A DNA stretch of 64,000 nucleotides from Hallerella sp964587155 (GCA_964587155.1 CAZPKF010000002.1:62001-126000), one strand, 5' to 3'; shown: positions 51,659-60,913, counted from the first letter of the stretch. Notes: generated by a model not told the origin, from the sequence alone. Made by a program: numbers and translations.

Positions 51659-53215
51659 ATGAAAGAAGACAATCAGAGAAAACCGTTCATCTACGACGTA
51701 ACGCTGCGCGATGGCAACCAGGCGTTGCCCAATCCGTGGAATAATGCCCAAAAAAAAGACGTTTACCTGCAATTGTTGAAATTGGGTGTTCAAGGCGCGG
51801 AAATCGGCTTCCCGGCATCTTCGGAAATGGATTTTGAATCGTGCAAGGAACTTGCCCAGCTCACAGCGAAAATGGCGGAAGAAGGGAGTGAAGAGGCGAA
51901 AAACATTGTCGTTTCTGGCCTTGCACGCTGCATTCCCAGCGACATCCAGCGTTGTTGGGAAGCTGTCCAGTATGCTCCTCATCCTCGGATTCACACGTTT
52001 TTGGCGGGCAGCCCCCTTTCGATGGAATATGTATTGCACATGACTCCGGAACAGGTGAAAGAACGGGCGGTTTCTTGTGTGAAACTGGCAAAATCTTTGG
52101 TCGGCGACAAGGGCGATGTGGAATTCAGCGTGGAACATTTTGGCGATTGTCTTGAAAACATGGATTTTGTCATTGATGAATTGAAGGCTGTCGTGGAAGC
52201 CGGTGCAACGACCATCAATTTGCCGAATACGGTGGAGCGCTACCGACCTGCGCTGTATGTGAATCAAATTCGGCAAGTATATGAAGCGTTGCCAAAAAAT
52301 ATTACGATTTCTGTACATTGTCATAATGACTTGGGAATGGCGACAGCGGCAACGGTAGAAAGCTTTTATGCGGGGGCGACTCAACTGGAAGTGGCCTTGA
52401 ACGGGCTTGGCGAGCGTTGTGGTAATACCAATTTTTATGAAGTCGTAGTGGCTTTGGCGAATTCGGGAACCCCTGTGGACATTCACTTGGAACGCATTTA
52501 TGAAACAGCCATTTTGATTTCCCAATGGTCGGGAGTGAATATTTACAGTCGTGCCCCGTTAATCGGTGCCGAAGCCATCGTGCACCGCAGCGGAATCCAC
52601 CAGGATGGTGCAAGCAAGACGAAGGATATGAAAAAAGGAGCCTATCGCCCAATTGATTATTCGATGATCGGCAGGCATCAAAACGATTCGCTCAGTTTCA
52701 CCAGTCAAAGTGGCCGGACGGCGGTTTACGAAATCATCACCAAGTTCGGGTATAAGCTGTCCCTTTCGGAAGCGGCAGAATTGCAGCCGATTTTGAAAGC
52801 CGTCAGTGAAAAAGAAGGGGAGCTTTCTGCTGACCGCGTGTTGGATATTTTCCGCGAACATTTTGTGAATGTGAATGGGCGACTGATTTTCAACAATATC
52901 GAAGTGATTCCAGACGAGAATCGTTTTATCTTCCATTTCAAAAAAGACGGCGAAGCGATGGTGAAGTCCGTAACGGCTGAAGGACCGGTAGAGGCTGCTT
53001 TGGTTTTGATGCGGGAAATAGGACTTCCTGTGGAACTTGTCAAATACCGTCAACTTGTCGTTCCTGACAGGGATAAGCTGTGGGCGGGGCGCGGTCTCAG
53101 CCGCATCGTGTTAAAGGCGAATGGCGCAGAAGTGGAAGGCCGCGGCGTTTCAAGCGACACGCTCAAAGCGAACATGCGCGCCATCTTTTGCGGCGTGAAC
53201 CTTTTGTACCGTTGA
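51659..53215 (+). CDS. leuA: 2-isopropylmalate synthase
   Basis: 518 residues from the ATG at 51659, with AAGGAG eight bases upstream; a longer frame runs back into the leader. First committed step of leucine synthesis: acetyl-CoA plus 2-oxoisovalerate. Metal and substrate motifs: DVTLRDGNQALPNPWN at the N-terminus, SVHCHNDLGMATA (HxH metal pair), and ALNGLGERCGN. The C-terminal regulatory domain (from about residue 390) is present. The GNQALPNP loop is closer to the actinobacterial/yeast type than to E. coli (GEQAL), while the rest follows the E. coli-like plan. No leuB, leuC or leuD is next to it. A terminator follows. Confidence 0.95.
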   Translation: MKEDNQRKPFIYDVTLRDGNQALPNPWNNAQKKDVYLQLLKLGVQGAEIGFPASSEMDFESCKELAQLTAKMAEEGSEEAKNIVVSGLARCIPSDIQRCWEAVQYAPHPRIHTFLAGSPLSMEYVLHMTPEQVKERAVSCVKLAKSLVGDKGDVEFSVEHFGDCLENMDFVIDELKAVVEAGATTINLPNTVERYRPALYVNQIRQVYEALPKNITISVHCHNDLGMATAATVESFYAGATQLEVALNGLGERCGNTNFYEVVVALANSGTPVDIHLERIYETAILISQWSGVNIYSRAPLIGAEAIVHRSGIHQDGASKTKDMKKGAYRPIDYSMIGRHQNDSLSFTSQSGRTAVYEIITKFGYKLSLSEAAELQPILKAVSEKEGELSADRVLDIFREHFVNVNGRLIFNNIEVIPDENRFIFHFKKDGEAMVKSVTAEGPVEAALVLMREIGLPVELVKYRQLVVPDRDKLWAGRGLSRIVLKANGAEVEGRGVSSDTLKANMRAIFCGVNLLYR

Positions 53216-53223
53216 GTTAAACA

Positions 53224-53260
53224 GCCTCCCGCAGGCGAAGCCTGCGGGAGGCTTCTCGTT
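53224..53260 (+). terminator. Terminator of leuA
   Basis: Perfect 13-bp GC-rich stem GCCTCCCGCAGGC/GCCTGCGGGAGGC with a three-base loop, then TTCTCGTT. Confidence 0.75.
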
Positions 53261-53294
53261 GACGTAACATTCCTTTTGAAAATGGATTTTAGAA

Positions 53295-53813
53295 ATGGAA
53301 AACGGAAAGTGCGTGTTGATTTCTCAAGAGAAGTTGCGCCTGCGAGTTCAAGAATTGGCCGCAGAAATTTTGCAAAAGGAAGTTCCCGATGTTCTCGTCG
53401 GTGTTTTGACCGGAGCTTTTGTTTTTGTTGCGGATTTGGCTCGGGCGTTGGCTTTGCCGGAACTTGAAATTCAATTTGTGAAAGCCAGCAGCTATGGAAA
53501 TGGAATGGAACATTCTGCGTTTCGGGCAAAAGGCCTAGATGCATTGGATTTGGTTGGGAAAAAAGTGCTTCTTGTCGATGATATTTTGGATTCTGGGCAT
53601 ACGCTCAAGAATCTTTCGCAGGCCATCGGTGAAAGGGGTGCTTCGTCTGTCAAAACTTGTGTGTTGCTGGATAAGCCGGCTCGGCGGGAAGTTTCTGTTT
53701 TTGCGGATTATGTTGGATTTTCCGTTGCAAATGAATTTGTGGTCGGTTATGGATTGGATTATGCCGGTAGATTCCGTTCATTGCCCGAAATTTGTGTGAT
53801 CAAAAAAATGTAA
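53295..53813 (+). CDS. hpt: Hypoxanthine phosphoribosyltransferase
   Basis: 172 residues. The PRPP loop is VLLVDDILDSGHTLKNL (about residue 95), and the enzyme also has the N-terminal LVGVLTGAFVFVADLARAL and the C-terminal purine pocket YVGFSVANEFVVGYGLDY. Salvages hypoxanthine and guanine. Follows the leuA terminator; AAATGG context without a strong ribosome site. Stand-alone. Confidence 0.95.
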   Translation: MENGKCVLISQEKLRLRVQELAAEILQKEVPDVLVGVLTGAFVFVADLARALALPELEIQFVKASSYGNGMEHSAFRAKGLDALDLVGKKVLLVDDILDSGHTLKNLSQAIGERGASSVKTCVLLDKPARREVSVFADYVGFSVANEFVVGYGLDYAGRFRSLPEICVIKKM

Positions 53814-53895
53814 TGGGGAGTATACTTTTGCCTTAGCATTTTTTGTAGATTGTTTTTAGGACAGAACCTCAAATTCAAATAAAAAGGAGTGAAAA

Positions 53896-54585
53896 ATGAA
53901 AAACCGGATACCGGAATGTTTCGTGTTGGCTTTTGCTATTGTGCTGGTCGGTGTCATAATGTCTTCAACGGCAAATAAATTTATCGACAAGGATAGAATT
54001 GTCCATGTGCGGGGACTTTCCGAAAAAGAAGTTCCGGCGAATAAGGTCTTTTGGACTTTGAGTTACCGTGTTTTGGGAAATGATGTGCAAGAAATCTACA
54101 AGGATTTGGAATCTAAAGATTCTTTAATCCAAAAATTTTTGCTGGATAATGGATTTTTGGCAGAAGAAATCACGATAGGAACGCCTTCGTTCAGCAATTT
54201 GGACTTAGACGAATATCGCGAAAATAAATCGGGATTCCGTTTTTCAGCCCAATCTTCAATGACTGTGGTTTCGAATAAAGTAGAGAAGGTGCGCCCTCTT
54301 CAGCGAGACATTTCGCAGTTGACCAAACAGAACGTAATGTTCACCAACAATTACGCAGATTATAAATTTTCAGGATTGAACAAAATCAAACCGCAAATGA
54401 TTGAAGAAGCAACGCGTAATGCCCGGGAAGTGGCGATTAAATTTGCCGAGGATTCCCACAGTAAATTGGGAAAGATCAGCAATGCCCATCAGGGTCTTTT
54501 TTCCATTGACGATCGAGATGAAAATACACCGCAGATCAAGAAAATTCGGGTAGTGACGACGATTGATTACACTTTAGACGATTAA
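53896..54585 (+). CDS. SIMPL-domain (DUF541) protein
   Basis: 229 residues. One N-terminal membrane anchor (CFVLAFAIVLVGVIMSSTANKF), then the SIMPL fold: VRGLSEKEVPANKVFWTLSYRV, RFSAQSSMTVVSNKV, IKPQMIEEATRNAREVAIKFAEDS, and VRVVTTIDYTL at the end. Periplasmic or surface-facing; family function is not well established. AAGGAG upstream. Its end overlaps the convergent TatD-like gene by 50 bases. Confidence 0.85.
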   Translation: MKNRIPECFVLAFAIVLVGVIMSSTANKFIDKDRIVHVRGLSEKEVPANKVFWTLSYRVLGNDVQEIYKDLESKDSLIQKFLLDNGFLAEEITIGTPSFSNLDLDEYRENKSGFRFSAQSSMTVVSNKVEKVRPLQRDISQLTKQNVMFTNNYADYKFSGLNKIKPQMIEEATRNAREVAIKFAEDSHSKLGKISNAHQGLFSIDDRDENTPQIKKIRVVTTIDYTLDD

Positions 54586-55285
54586 GACTGTCAAAGCTGT
54601 TTTTGACGGCGAGGAGAGCGTCGATGAGAGAATCGGCGGTTTCCTCGGGTGTCTTTTTATTGCCGATGGAAAAACTTTCATCGGCATCCGTTTCAAAACG
54701 GATGGCGGCATGCGGAATTTTCAAAAGGGCTTTTCTTGTGGATTTTTTACGCAAGCTGTCTTTGTGGATGGAAAACTGGGCGTTGAGTTTTTGGGCGCGG
54801 ACGGCAATTTCGACATCTCCGCAAAACCGGTGGAAAATGGGGATTGCGTTTTTTTGGGGAAAATGCAAGTTTTCCAAAATGGTGAGTATTCGGCGAAAAT
54901 CTCCTACGACGTGGAGCATCAACGGACGTGAAAGTTCGATAGAAAGTTTTGCTTGGTAAAGGAATAATTCCTCTTGAATTTCTTTGGCTGTGTATGCCGG
55001 GAAACGTTTGTCTATGCCGCATTCGCCGACAAGGGCTTGTGGGTATTTCCTCAGTAATGCTTCCAAGTGCCTCAACTGCAAATCGTCAACATCCTGCGCA
55101 ATTTTCGGATGGATGCCAAAACAAGGGGTGAGCATTTTGGGAAACCGCTTAGTTAACGTTTCGGCAATATCCCATTCCCAAGGTTCACAGGCGACGAGAA
55201 TGGCGTGGTAATCTCGGGATTCCAGTTCGCGGCAAAGGCGCTCCGGTTCGGGGAGGCGGGCGAGGTGGACGTGGTAATCCAGCAC
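54536..55285 (-). CDS. TatD-family metal-dependent hydrolase
   Basis: About 249 residues from a GTG at 55285 (first residues VLDYHVHLARLPEP), chosen because upstream the frame is only a basic shadow of the preceding gene. Metal motifs: HVHL at the start, VGECGIDKRF, PLMLHVVGD, FHRFCGD and ETDADESF, in the TatD DNase order. TatD proteins are Mg-dependent 3'-5' nucleases. Two bases after the C_GCAxxG gene and so probably coupled. Confidence 0.82.
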   Translation of the reverse strand: MLDYHVHLARLPEPERLCRELESRDYHAILVACEPWEWDIAETLTKRFPKMLTPCFGIHPKIAQDVDDLQLRHLEALLRKYPQALVGECGIDKRFPAYTAKEIQEELFLYQAKLSIELSRPLMLHVVGDFRRILTILENLHFPQKNAIPIFHRFCGDVEIAVRAQKLNAQFSIHKDSLRKKSTRKALLKIPHAAIRFETDADESFSIGNKKTPEETADSLIDALLAVKNSFDSLNRLKCNQSSSLPEFS

Positions 55286-55287
55286 AG

Positions 55288-55620
55288 TCAGCCGTTTTTT
55301 TCCAAGTTGTCCAAAAGTTCTGCCGCGATGGCGACGCGCTCGGTACAGGTCTGTTTTTTGTCGGGGCGGATTTCTTTGCAAAGGATTCCGCCGCATTTTT
55401 TTTGAAATTCGGCTAGCAGTTCTTCTTTTTTGTCGGGACGGTAGTGGATAGCGGTGTAAATTGCGCCGCAAAGTCCGTCTTTTGCATGGCCCGCTCCGCA
55501 ATTCTTAAATTTTTCAACTTCGGAGGGTTCTAATCCGTGTTGATTGGCCCAGGCGGCGGATACGGCCATGGCGCAATTTCCCAAGTGGTTCGAATGGAAT
55601 TCTTTGGCGAATGTTTTCAT
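55288..55620 (-). CDS. C_GCAxxG_C_C-family redox protein
   Basis: 110 residues. Cysteine pattern: NCAMAV, NCGAGHAKDGLCGAI, KKCGGILCKEI and TCTERV, the family's hallmark, probably for a metal or Fe-S cluster. No signal peptide. A TATATT box lies about 20 bases upstream, followed by GGAG. Function unknown; often in operons with redox genes of anaerobes. Upstream of the TatD gene. Confidence 0.8.
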   Translation of the reverse strand: MKTFAKEFHSNHLGNCAMAVSAAWANQHGLEPSEVEKFKNCGAGHAKDGLCGAIYTAIHYRPDKKEELLAEFQKKCGGILCKEIRPDKKQTCTERVAIAAELLDNLEKNG

Positions 55621-55816
55621 AAAATCTCCGGATTCAATATAGAAAAGGGGGGCTTGAAGAGCTGCGCTTGAAAAAATCCCGGCCTTTGGAGTGGAAATTA
55701 ATCCAACAGATGTCGTTTTTTCGTTATTTTTTCCCGATTTCCCTTCGGAATTATATAGTTTTGGGAATGGAACTTTTTGATTTTGTTCGAATTGTTCATT
55801 TATTTTGGAGATTTCT

Positions 55817-58800
55817 ATGGCAAAGAAAATGATTGCGGTCGATGGTAACGAAGCGACTGCAAATGTAGCGTTTCAACTGAGTGAAGTCGCTGCGATTTAT
55901 CCTATCACTCCGTCTAGCCCGATGGCGGAACATGCTGACAATTGGAGTGCGGCGGGAAAGAAAAACCTTTGGGGACAGGTTCCCCGTGTATTTGAAATGC
56001 AATCGGAAGGTGGTGCTGCGGGGACTGTGCACGGTGCGCTCCAGGCGGGTGCCTTGACGACGACTTTTACGGCTTCTCAGGGACTTCTTTTGATGATCCC
56101 GAACATGTATAAGATTGCCGGAGAATTGACCCCGACCGTTTTTCATGTGACCGCTCGTTCGCTCGCGGCTCAGGGACTTTCTATTTTTGGGGATCATTCC
56201 GACGTGATGGCTTGCCGTCAGACGGGATTTGCCATGCTCAGTTCTTCTTCGGTGCAGGAATGCCAAGATATGGCGCTTGTCGCCCATGCGTCGACGCTCG
56301 AAGGCCGCATTCCGACGATGCACTTCTTTGACGGCTTCCGTACATCGCACGAAGTGATGAAAATCGAAGCTTTGGAAGACGGTGTGATTCGCCAAGTTGT
56401 CGAAGAAAAATTTGTGAAAGCTTGCCGCGAACGCGCGCTGACTCCGGATCGTCCGACAATGCGTGGAACTGCCCAAAATGCTGATGTGTATTTCCAAGGA
56501 CGTGAAACGGTCAACCGTTTTTACAACGCTTATCCGGCCATTGTCCAAAAATATATGGACAAGGTGGCAAAGTTCACAGGCCGTCAGTATCATTTGGTGG
56601 ATTACGTTGGCGCTCCGGATGCGGAACGTGTCATCGTGGTGATGGGCTCTGCCGCATCCACTATCAAGGATACCATCGCTTATCTGAACAAGAAGGGCGA
56701 AAAGCTCGGTGTGCTGATTGTGCGCCTTTATAGACCGTTTCCTTCAGAACAATTGGTTGCCGCTTTGCCGAAAACCGTGAAAAAAATCGCGGTTCTCGAT
56801 CGTTCCAAGGAACCCGGTTCGGCTGGCGAACCGCTTTTAGAAGATGTCATCACGGCGATTTCGTCTGCTGCGATGAATGGGGAGGTTTCTTTACCGCGCA
56901 TTATCGGTGGCCGCTATGGACTTTCTTCCAAGGAATTCACGCCGGCGATGGTGAAGGCCGTTTACGATGAATTGGCGAAAGACTCTCCGCGTCCGCGCTT
57001 TACGGTGGGCATCATTGATGATGTAACTCATTTGAGCCTTGACGTGGATTCGAATTTCCACTTGGAAAGCGACTTCTTCCAGGCGATGTTCTTTGGACTC
57101 GGTTCTGATGGCACTGTCGGAGCGAATAAGAATTCCATCAAGATCATCGGCAATGAAACGGACAATTACGCACAAGGTTATTTTGTCTACGACTCAAAGA
57201 AGTCCGGTTCGATGACGACTTCGCACTTGCGTTTTGGCAAGAGCGTTATCGATGCGCCTTATCTGATTGAAGAAAATCAGGCAGACTTTGTCGCTTGCCA
57301 CCATACTCCGCATCTTGAATCGGTCGATATGCTGAAATATGCGAAAGTCGGTGCGACTTTCCTTGTCAACACGCCGCATTCTGCGGACAAGGTCTGGGAT
57401 ACATTCCCGCGTCCTGTTCAAGAGGCCATAATTAAAAAAGGTCTGAAAGTTTACGTTATCGATGCGTATGCTGTTGCTGCAAAAACGGGCATGGGTCGCC
57501 GTATCAACACGGTGATGCAAACCTGTTTCTTCTCCAAACTGGGCAACGTCCTCGATGCCGAAACCGCTATCCAGTATATCAAAAAGTATGCTGAAAAGAC
57601 TTATGCGAAAAAGGGCATGGAAGTGGTGCAAAAGAACTGGGATGCTATTGACGCGTCTCTTGCCAACTTGCACGAAGTTGTCATTCCGGCATCGGTGACC
57701 AGTTCGCGTGAATTCCGCCCGGCGATTCACGGCAGCGCTCCGGCGTTTGTCAACGAAGTGACTGCAGAAATTATCCGCGGAAACGGTGAAAAACTTCCGG
57801 TTTCCAAAATGCCTGTGGACGGTGTATTCCCGACAGGTACGACGAAATATGAAAAACGCGATTTGGCTCTGGCTATTCCTTCGTGGAATCCGGATGTCTG
57901 CATTCAATGCGGAAAGTGTGCGATGGTTTGCCCGCACGCGGCTATTCGTTTGAAAGTAGTCGATGAAGCGGCGGTTGCTAACGCTCCGGAAGGATTCAAG
58001 TTCACGGCAGCGAAGGGAATCAAGCTTGAGGGTTCCGAAAAACCGGTGTTCGCCATTTCCGTTTCCAGCTACGACTGTACGGGCTGTGGCGTTTGTACGC
58101 AAGCTTGCCCGGCGAAGGACAAGGCGGATCCGGCGAAAAAGGCTATCAACATGGTGCCGCAAGAACCGATCAAGGAACAGGAAGGCAAGTGCTTTGATTT
58201 CTTTGTCGATTTGCCTGAATTCGACAGAACGAAAGTCAATAAGGGTATTGTCAAACAGGCGATGCTCCTCGAACCGCTTTTTGAATTCTCCGGCTCTTGT
58301 GCGGGCTGCGGAGAAACTGCCTATGTTCGCTTAGTGAGCCAACTCTTCGGAGACCGCATGGTTGTGGCGAATGCAACGGGCTGTTCTTCTATTTATGGTG
58401 GAAACCTGCCGACGACACCTTGGGCGAAAAACAAGGAAGGCCGTGGCCCGGCATGGGCAAACAGCCTTTTTGAAGATAACGCTGAATTTGGTCTCGGGAT
58501 GCGTCTTGCCATTACGAAACATGCGCAGCAGGCCGTTGACTTGTTGGATTCCTTGGCTGAAAAGTTAAATCCGGAATTGGTCAACGCTTTGAAAACGCAA
58601 GAACAGCGTGATGAAGCGGGAATTGCCGCCCAGCGTCAGAATGTCGCTCAGTTGAAAGAAGCTTTGAAGTCGGTTGAAGGCGATGCCGCCAAATCGCTGG
58701 CCGAGGATTATGCGGATTATCTGGTGAAGAAATCCGTATGGATTATCGGTGGTGACGGCTGGGCCTATGATATCGGTTACGGTGGACTTGACCACGTCAT

Positions 58801-59380
58801 GTCGACGGGCGAAAATGTGAACATTCTCGTTCTCGATACGGAAGTTTACTCGAATACGGGTGGACAGGCTTCCAAGGCGACAAACCGCGGTGCGGTCGCA
58901 CTCTTTGCCGCAGCAGGAAAACGTGCCGGTAAAAAGGATTTGGGACTCATTGCGATGAGCTACAAAAACGTTTACGTTGGCCGCGTTGCGATTGGCGCTA
59001 ACGATATGCAGACTCTGAAGGTGTTCCAAGAAGCGGAAGCGCACGATGGTCCGTCTTTGATTATCGCTTATTGTCCTTGCATCAACCACGGCTTTGATTT
59101 GAACAATCAGCTCGCTCACCAGAAAATGGCGGTGGATTCCGGTTACTGGACGCTGTTGCGTTACAATCCGGAATTGGCTGCCGAAGGAAAGGCTCCGCTG
59201 ATTCTCGATTCCAAGAAGCCCTCGATTCCGGTCAAAGAATATATTTACACGGAAAACCGTTACAAGGCCTTGACCCGTACGAAGCCCGAAGTGGCTGCAA
59301 AACTCGCTGATGACTTGCAAAAAGAAGTCGACGCCCGTTATGCGTTCTACGAGGAAATGGCAAAAGATGCGGTTGTTTAA
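55817..59380 (+). CDS. nifJ: Pyruvate:ferredoxin (flavodoxin) oxidoreductase
   Basis: 1187 residues from the ATG at 55817, preceded by GGAG; the usual single-chain length. Domain order: alpha region with AVDGNEATANVAFQLSEVAAIYPITPSSPMAEH, gamma region, a two-[4Fe-4S] ferredoxin insert (CIQCGKCAMVCPHAAI and CTGCGVCTQACPAKD, about residues 695-775), and the C-terminal TPP domain with GCGETAYVRLVSQLFGDRM and GDGWAYDIGYGGLDHVMSTG. Oxidises pyruvate to acetyl-CoA and CO2 with reduction of ferredoxin or flavodoxin. Central enzyme of anaerobic fermentation. Codon use looks like a highly expressed gene; strong terminator downstream. Confidence 0.97.
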   Translation: MAKKMIAVDGNEATANVAFQLSEVAAIYPITPSSPMAEHADNWSAAGKKNLWGQVPRVFEMQSEGGAAGTVHGALQAGALTTTFTASQGLLLMIPNMYKIAGELTPTVFHVTARSLAAQGLSIFGDHSDVMACRQTGFAMLSSSSVQECQDMALVAHASTLEGRIPTMHFFDGFRTSHEVMKIEALEDGVIRQVVEEKFVKACRERALTPDRPTMRGTAQNADVYFQGRETVNRFYNAYPAIVQKYMDKVAKFTGRQYHLVDYVGAPDAERVIVVMGSAASTIKDTIAYLNKKGEKLGVLIVRLYRPFPSEQLVAALPKTVKKIAVLDRSKEPGSAGEPLLEDVITAISSAAMNGEVSLPRIIGGRYGLSSKEFTPAMVKAVYDELAKDSPRPRFTVGIIDDVTHLSLDVDSNFHLESDFFQAMFFGLGSDGTVGANKNSIKIIGNETDNYAQGYFVYDSKKSGSMTTSHLRFGKSVIDAPYLIEENQADFVACHHTPHLESVDMLKYAKVGATFLVNTPHSADKVWDTFPRPVQEAIIKKGLKVYVIDAYAVAAKTGMGRRINTVMQTCFFSKLGNVLDAETAIQYIKKYAEKTYAKKGMEVVQKNWDAIDASLANLHEVVIPASVTSSREFRPAIHGSAPAFVNEVTAEIIRGNGEKLPVSKMPVDGVFPTGTTKYEKRDLALAIPSWNPDVCIQCGKCAMVCPHAAIRLKVVDEAAVANAPEGFKFTAAKGIKLEGSEKPVFAISVSSYDCTGCGVCTQACPAKDKADPAKKAINMVPQEPIKEQEGKCFDFFVDLPEFDRTKVNKGIVKQAMLLEPLFEFSGSCAGCGETAYVRLVSQLFGDRMVVANATGCSSIYGGNLPTTPWAKNKEGRGPAWANSLFEDNAEFGLGMRLAITKHAQQAVDLLDSLAEKLNPELVNALKTQEQRDEAGIAAQRQNVAQLKEALKSVEGDAAKSLAEDYADYLVKKSVWIIGGDGWAYDIGYGGLDHVMSTGENVNILVLDTEVYSNTGGQASKATNRGAVALFAAAGKRAGKKDLGLIAMSYKNVYVGRVAIGANDMQTLKVFQEAEAHDGPSLIIAYCPCINHGFDLNNQLAHQKMAVDSGYWTLLRYNPELAAEGKAPLILDSKKPSIPVKEYIYTENRYKALTRTKPEVAAKLADDLQKEVDARYAFYEEMAKDAVV

Positions 59381-59402
59381 CCGTTAAACTATTCCATTTG
59401 CA

Positions 59403-59433
59403 AAAGGTTCCGGGTAAAACCGGGACCTTTTTT
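59403..59433 (+). terminator. Terminator of nifJ
   Basis: Eleven-bp stem (59403-59413 with 59420-59430, one G-T pair) around a six-base loop, ending in a T-tract of six. Confidence 0.85.
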
Positions 59434-59443
59434 GTATAAAGAA

Positions 59444-59466
59444 AACTACCGGCTAGGCCGGTAGTT
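59444..59466 (-). terminator. Perfect hairpin, possible minus-strand terminator
   Basis: Ten-bp perfect stem AACTACCGGC/GCCGGTAGTT with loop TAG. On the minus strand it is followed by TTCTTTATAC. No intact minus-strand gene runs into it, so it may be a relic. Confidence 0.45.
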
Positions 59467-59500
59467 CCGTAAAAGCCTTCTAGCGGTCATGAAAAAAAGA

Positions 59501-59561
59501 AATCCTTTGACTAGTATTGAGATGCGGTCTGCTAACTGCATCACCATAAAATCAAAGGATT
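59501..59561. repeat. Nested inverted repeat with a Shine-Dalgarno in its 3' arm
   Basis: Outer arms AATCCTTTGA (59501-59510) and TCAAAGGATT (59552-59561) pair perfectly; an inner stem GATGC-GT/AC-GCATC fills the loop. The 3' arm contains AAAGGA, four bases before the ATG at 59565. Confidence 0.6.
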
Positions 59562-59564
59562 AAA

Positions 59565-59752
59565 ATGAAGAATAGAAATAAATCTACCGCACACACCTAT
59601 ATAAACATATAAATGAAGAATCTATTGGATCTCCGCAAACGGATGCTCTTTGGACAAAAAAAGAAAGGAAGGCTGTAAAAATTGGGATTGTTTGGTTTTT
59701 TATTGTATTTGCTTTTAATTTAGGATTGACTTGTGGCTCCTTGTTATTATAA
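59565..59752 (+). pseudogene. Broken small membrane-protein gene
   Basis: From the ATG at 59565 the frame reads MKNRNKSTAH and stops after 15 codons. Shifting frame after codon 6 gives a continuous 60-residue reading with one membrane helix (KIGIVWFFIVFAFNLGLTC) and stop at 59750-59752. A further frame beyond this (CYDAVALNRNLEKIEEANKV) looks coding-like too. Probably a small exported or membrane protein disrupted by indels. Family unknown. Confidence 0.45.
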
Positions 59753-59836
59753 CTGTTATGATGCTGTAGCGCTTAACCGCAACTTGGAAAAAATTGAGGA
59801 AGCTAATAAGGTGTATATTCCCAACCAAGGAGCCAC
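59733..59836. repeat. Inverted repeat flanking the start of the IS remnant
   Basis: GTGGCTCCTTG (59733-59743) and CAAGGAGCCAC (59826-59836) are perfect complements 82 bases apart. The right arm holds the AAGGAG ribosome site of the transposase orfA at 59840. Confidence 0.6.
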
Positions 59837-59839
59837 CTT

Positions 59840-60539
59840 ATGGCAGAAGAAAACAAACCGGAAAAACAGAAACGTCGCCGCCTGAGTGCGGAGGACAAAG
59901 TCAAAATCCTGAGCGATATTCTCCTCAAGGGCAGAGACTTATCCGAACTTGCTGACGAGTACAAGATACGCCCGAACAAGATTCTCGAATGGAGGAAGGA
60001 ACTTTTCGAATCCGCCACGGGGATTTTCGGGTGTTCTCCTACTTCGCATGCGTCCTGGAGGATTCGGTCGCAAGGTTCTCGTTTGGGGCCTTTTCGCTAC
60101 GATGTAAGGCCTGAACGTTGAAATACTCGTGACCCGGGCGAAGGAACTCTATCCCGAAGCACATGCCCGTATCATACACGATGACGGGAAGCAGTTTGCC
60201 TCTGGGGATTTCATTGACCTGGTGGCGAAATTTGAGCTCTGGGAAACATCCACATCCCCGTTCCATCCGCAGAGCAACGGAAAAGTGGAACGTTTTTACA
60301 AGACCCTCAAGGCGGAGGAAGTTCGTCGTGACGCTTACCAGGACAATTCCGATGCAAGGAGGAAAATGCCGGACTGGATCAACTACTACAACTCGGAACG
60401 GCTACATTCCGCAATCGGATTCCTGACCCCTGACGAAGTTTTCGCAGGAAAGATGGGGGAACGACTTGCAGAACGGAGAACAAAACTGTATAATGCAACA
60501 AGAGATCGTGAGGTCTATTGGACTAACCGACCGACTTGA
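59840..60539 (+). pseudogene. IS3-family transposase remnant (orfA start fused by deletion to orfB end)
   Basis: From 59840, about 55 codons encode an IS3 OrfA helix-turn-helix start (KRRRLSAEDKVKILSDILLK, IRPNKILEWRKEL). Then the sequence jumps into orfB. In other frames one reads VFSYFACVL-D-GFGRKVLVWGLFATM, a stop in place of Glu, then GLNVEILVTRAKELYPEAHARIIHDDG and NGKVERFYKTLK. So the OrfA C-terminus and the OrfB N-terminus are deleted, with one single-base loss at the first catalytic Asp and a nonsense codon. The last frame (60129-60539) keeps the second Asp and the Glu of the DDE triad. Inactive. Terminal inverted repeats were not found. Confidence 0.8.
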
Positions 60540-60581
60540 CGGACTCTCTTATTAGCTTTGCCAAAAAATTCCAAGTTCAAC

Positions 60582-60913
60582 TAGGGCGGGACAGGATGGC
60601 ATATTCCATCTGACGCAGAATGGGAAGAGCTCGCCAATTATGCGGAAGAGCATAAAGACTCAAATGGAACGGGTACCAGTTTAAAGGCCGATCATTGTTG
60701 TTGGGAATGTTTTGATGATGTCCTGCTGGGTACAAAAATTCGTTGACTTTTTATCACAATCAAGGCTATGGTGCATATTTTTGGAGTGATTCAAAAGATC
60801 CAGAAGATTCGGGAAAAGCGAACGTTTGGTATTTAATGCATGACGAAGAAGAGCTGTCCTCTAAATTTGAAAGCAAGCTTTGGGCTGTATCCGTTCGCTG
60901 TATAAAAGATTAG
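60582..60913 (+). pseudogene. Fragment of a Fibrobacter succinogenes major paralogous domain protein
   Basis: The reading GWHIPSDAEWEELANYAEEH then LKA (from 60594) matches the domain's GWHVPTDAEW signature. After a frame change near 60750 it reads YHNQGYGAYFWSDS and ends LWAVSVRCIKD, the domain's usual YFWSS and SVRCV/I-K close. An in-frame stop at 60582 and the missing N-terminus show it is only the 3' part of a broken gene. Normally these are surface lipoproteins of unknown function found in many copies in this phylum. Confidence 0.7.
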
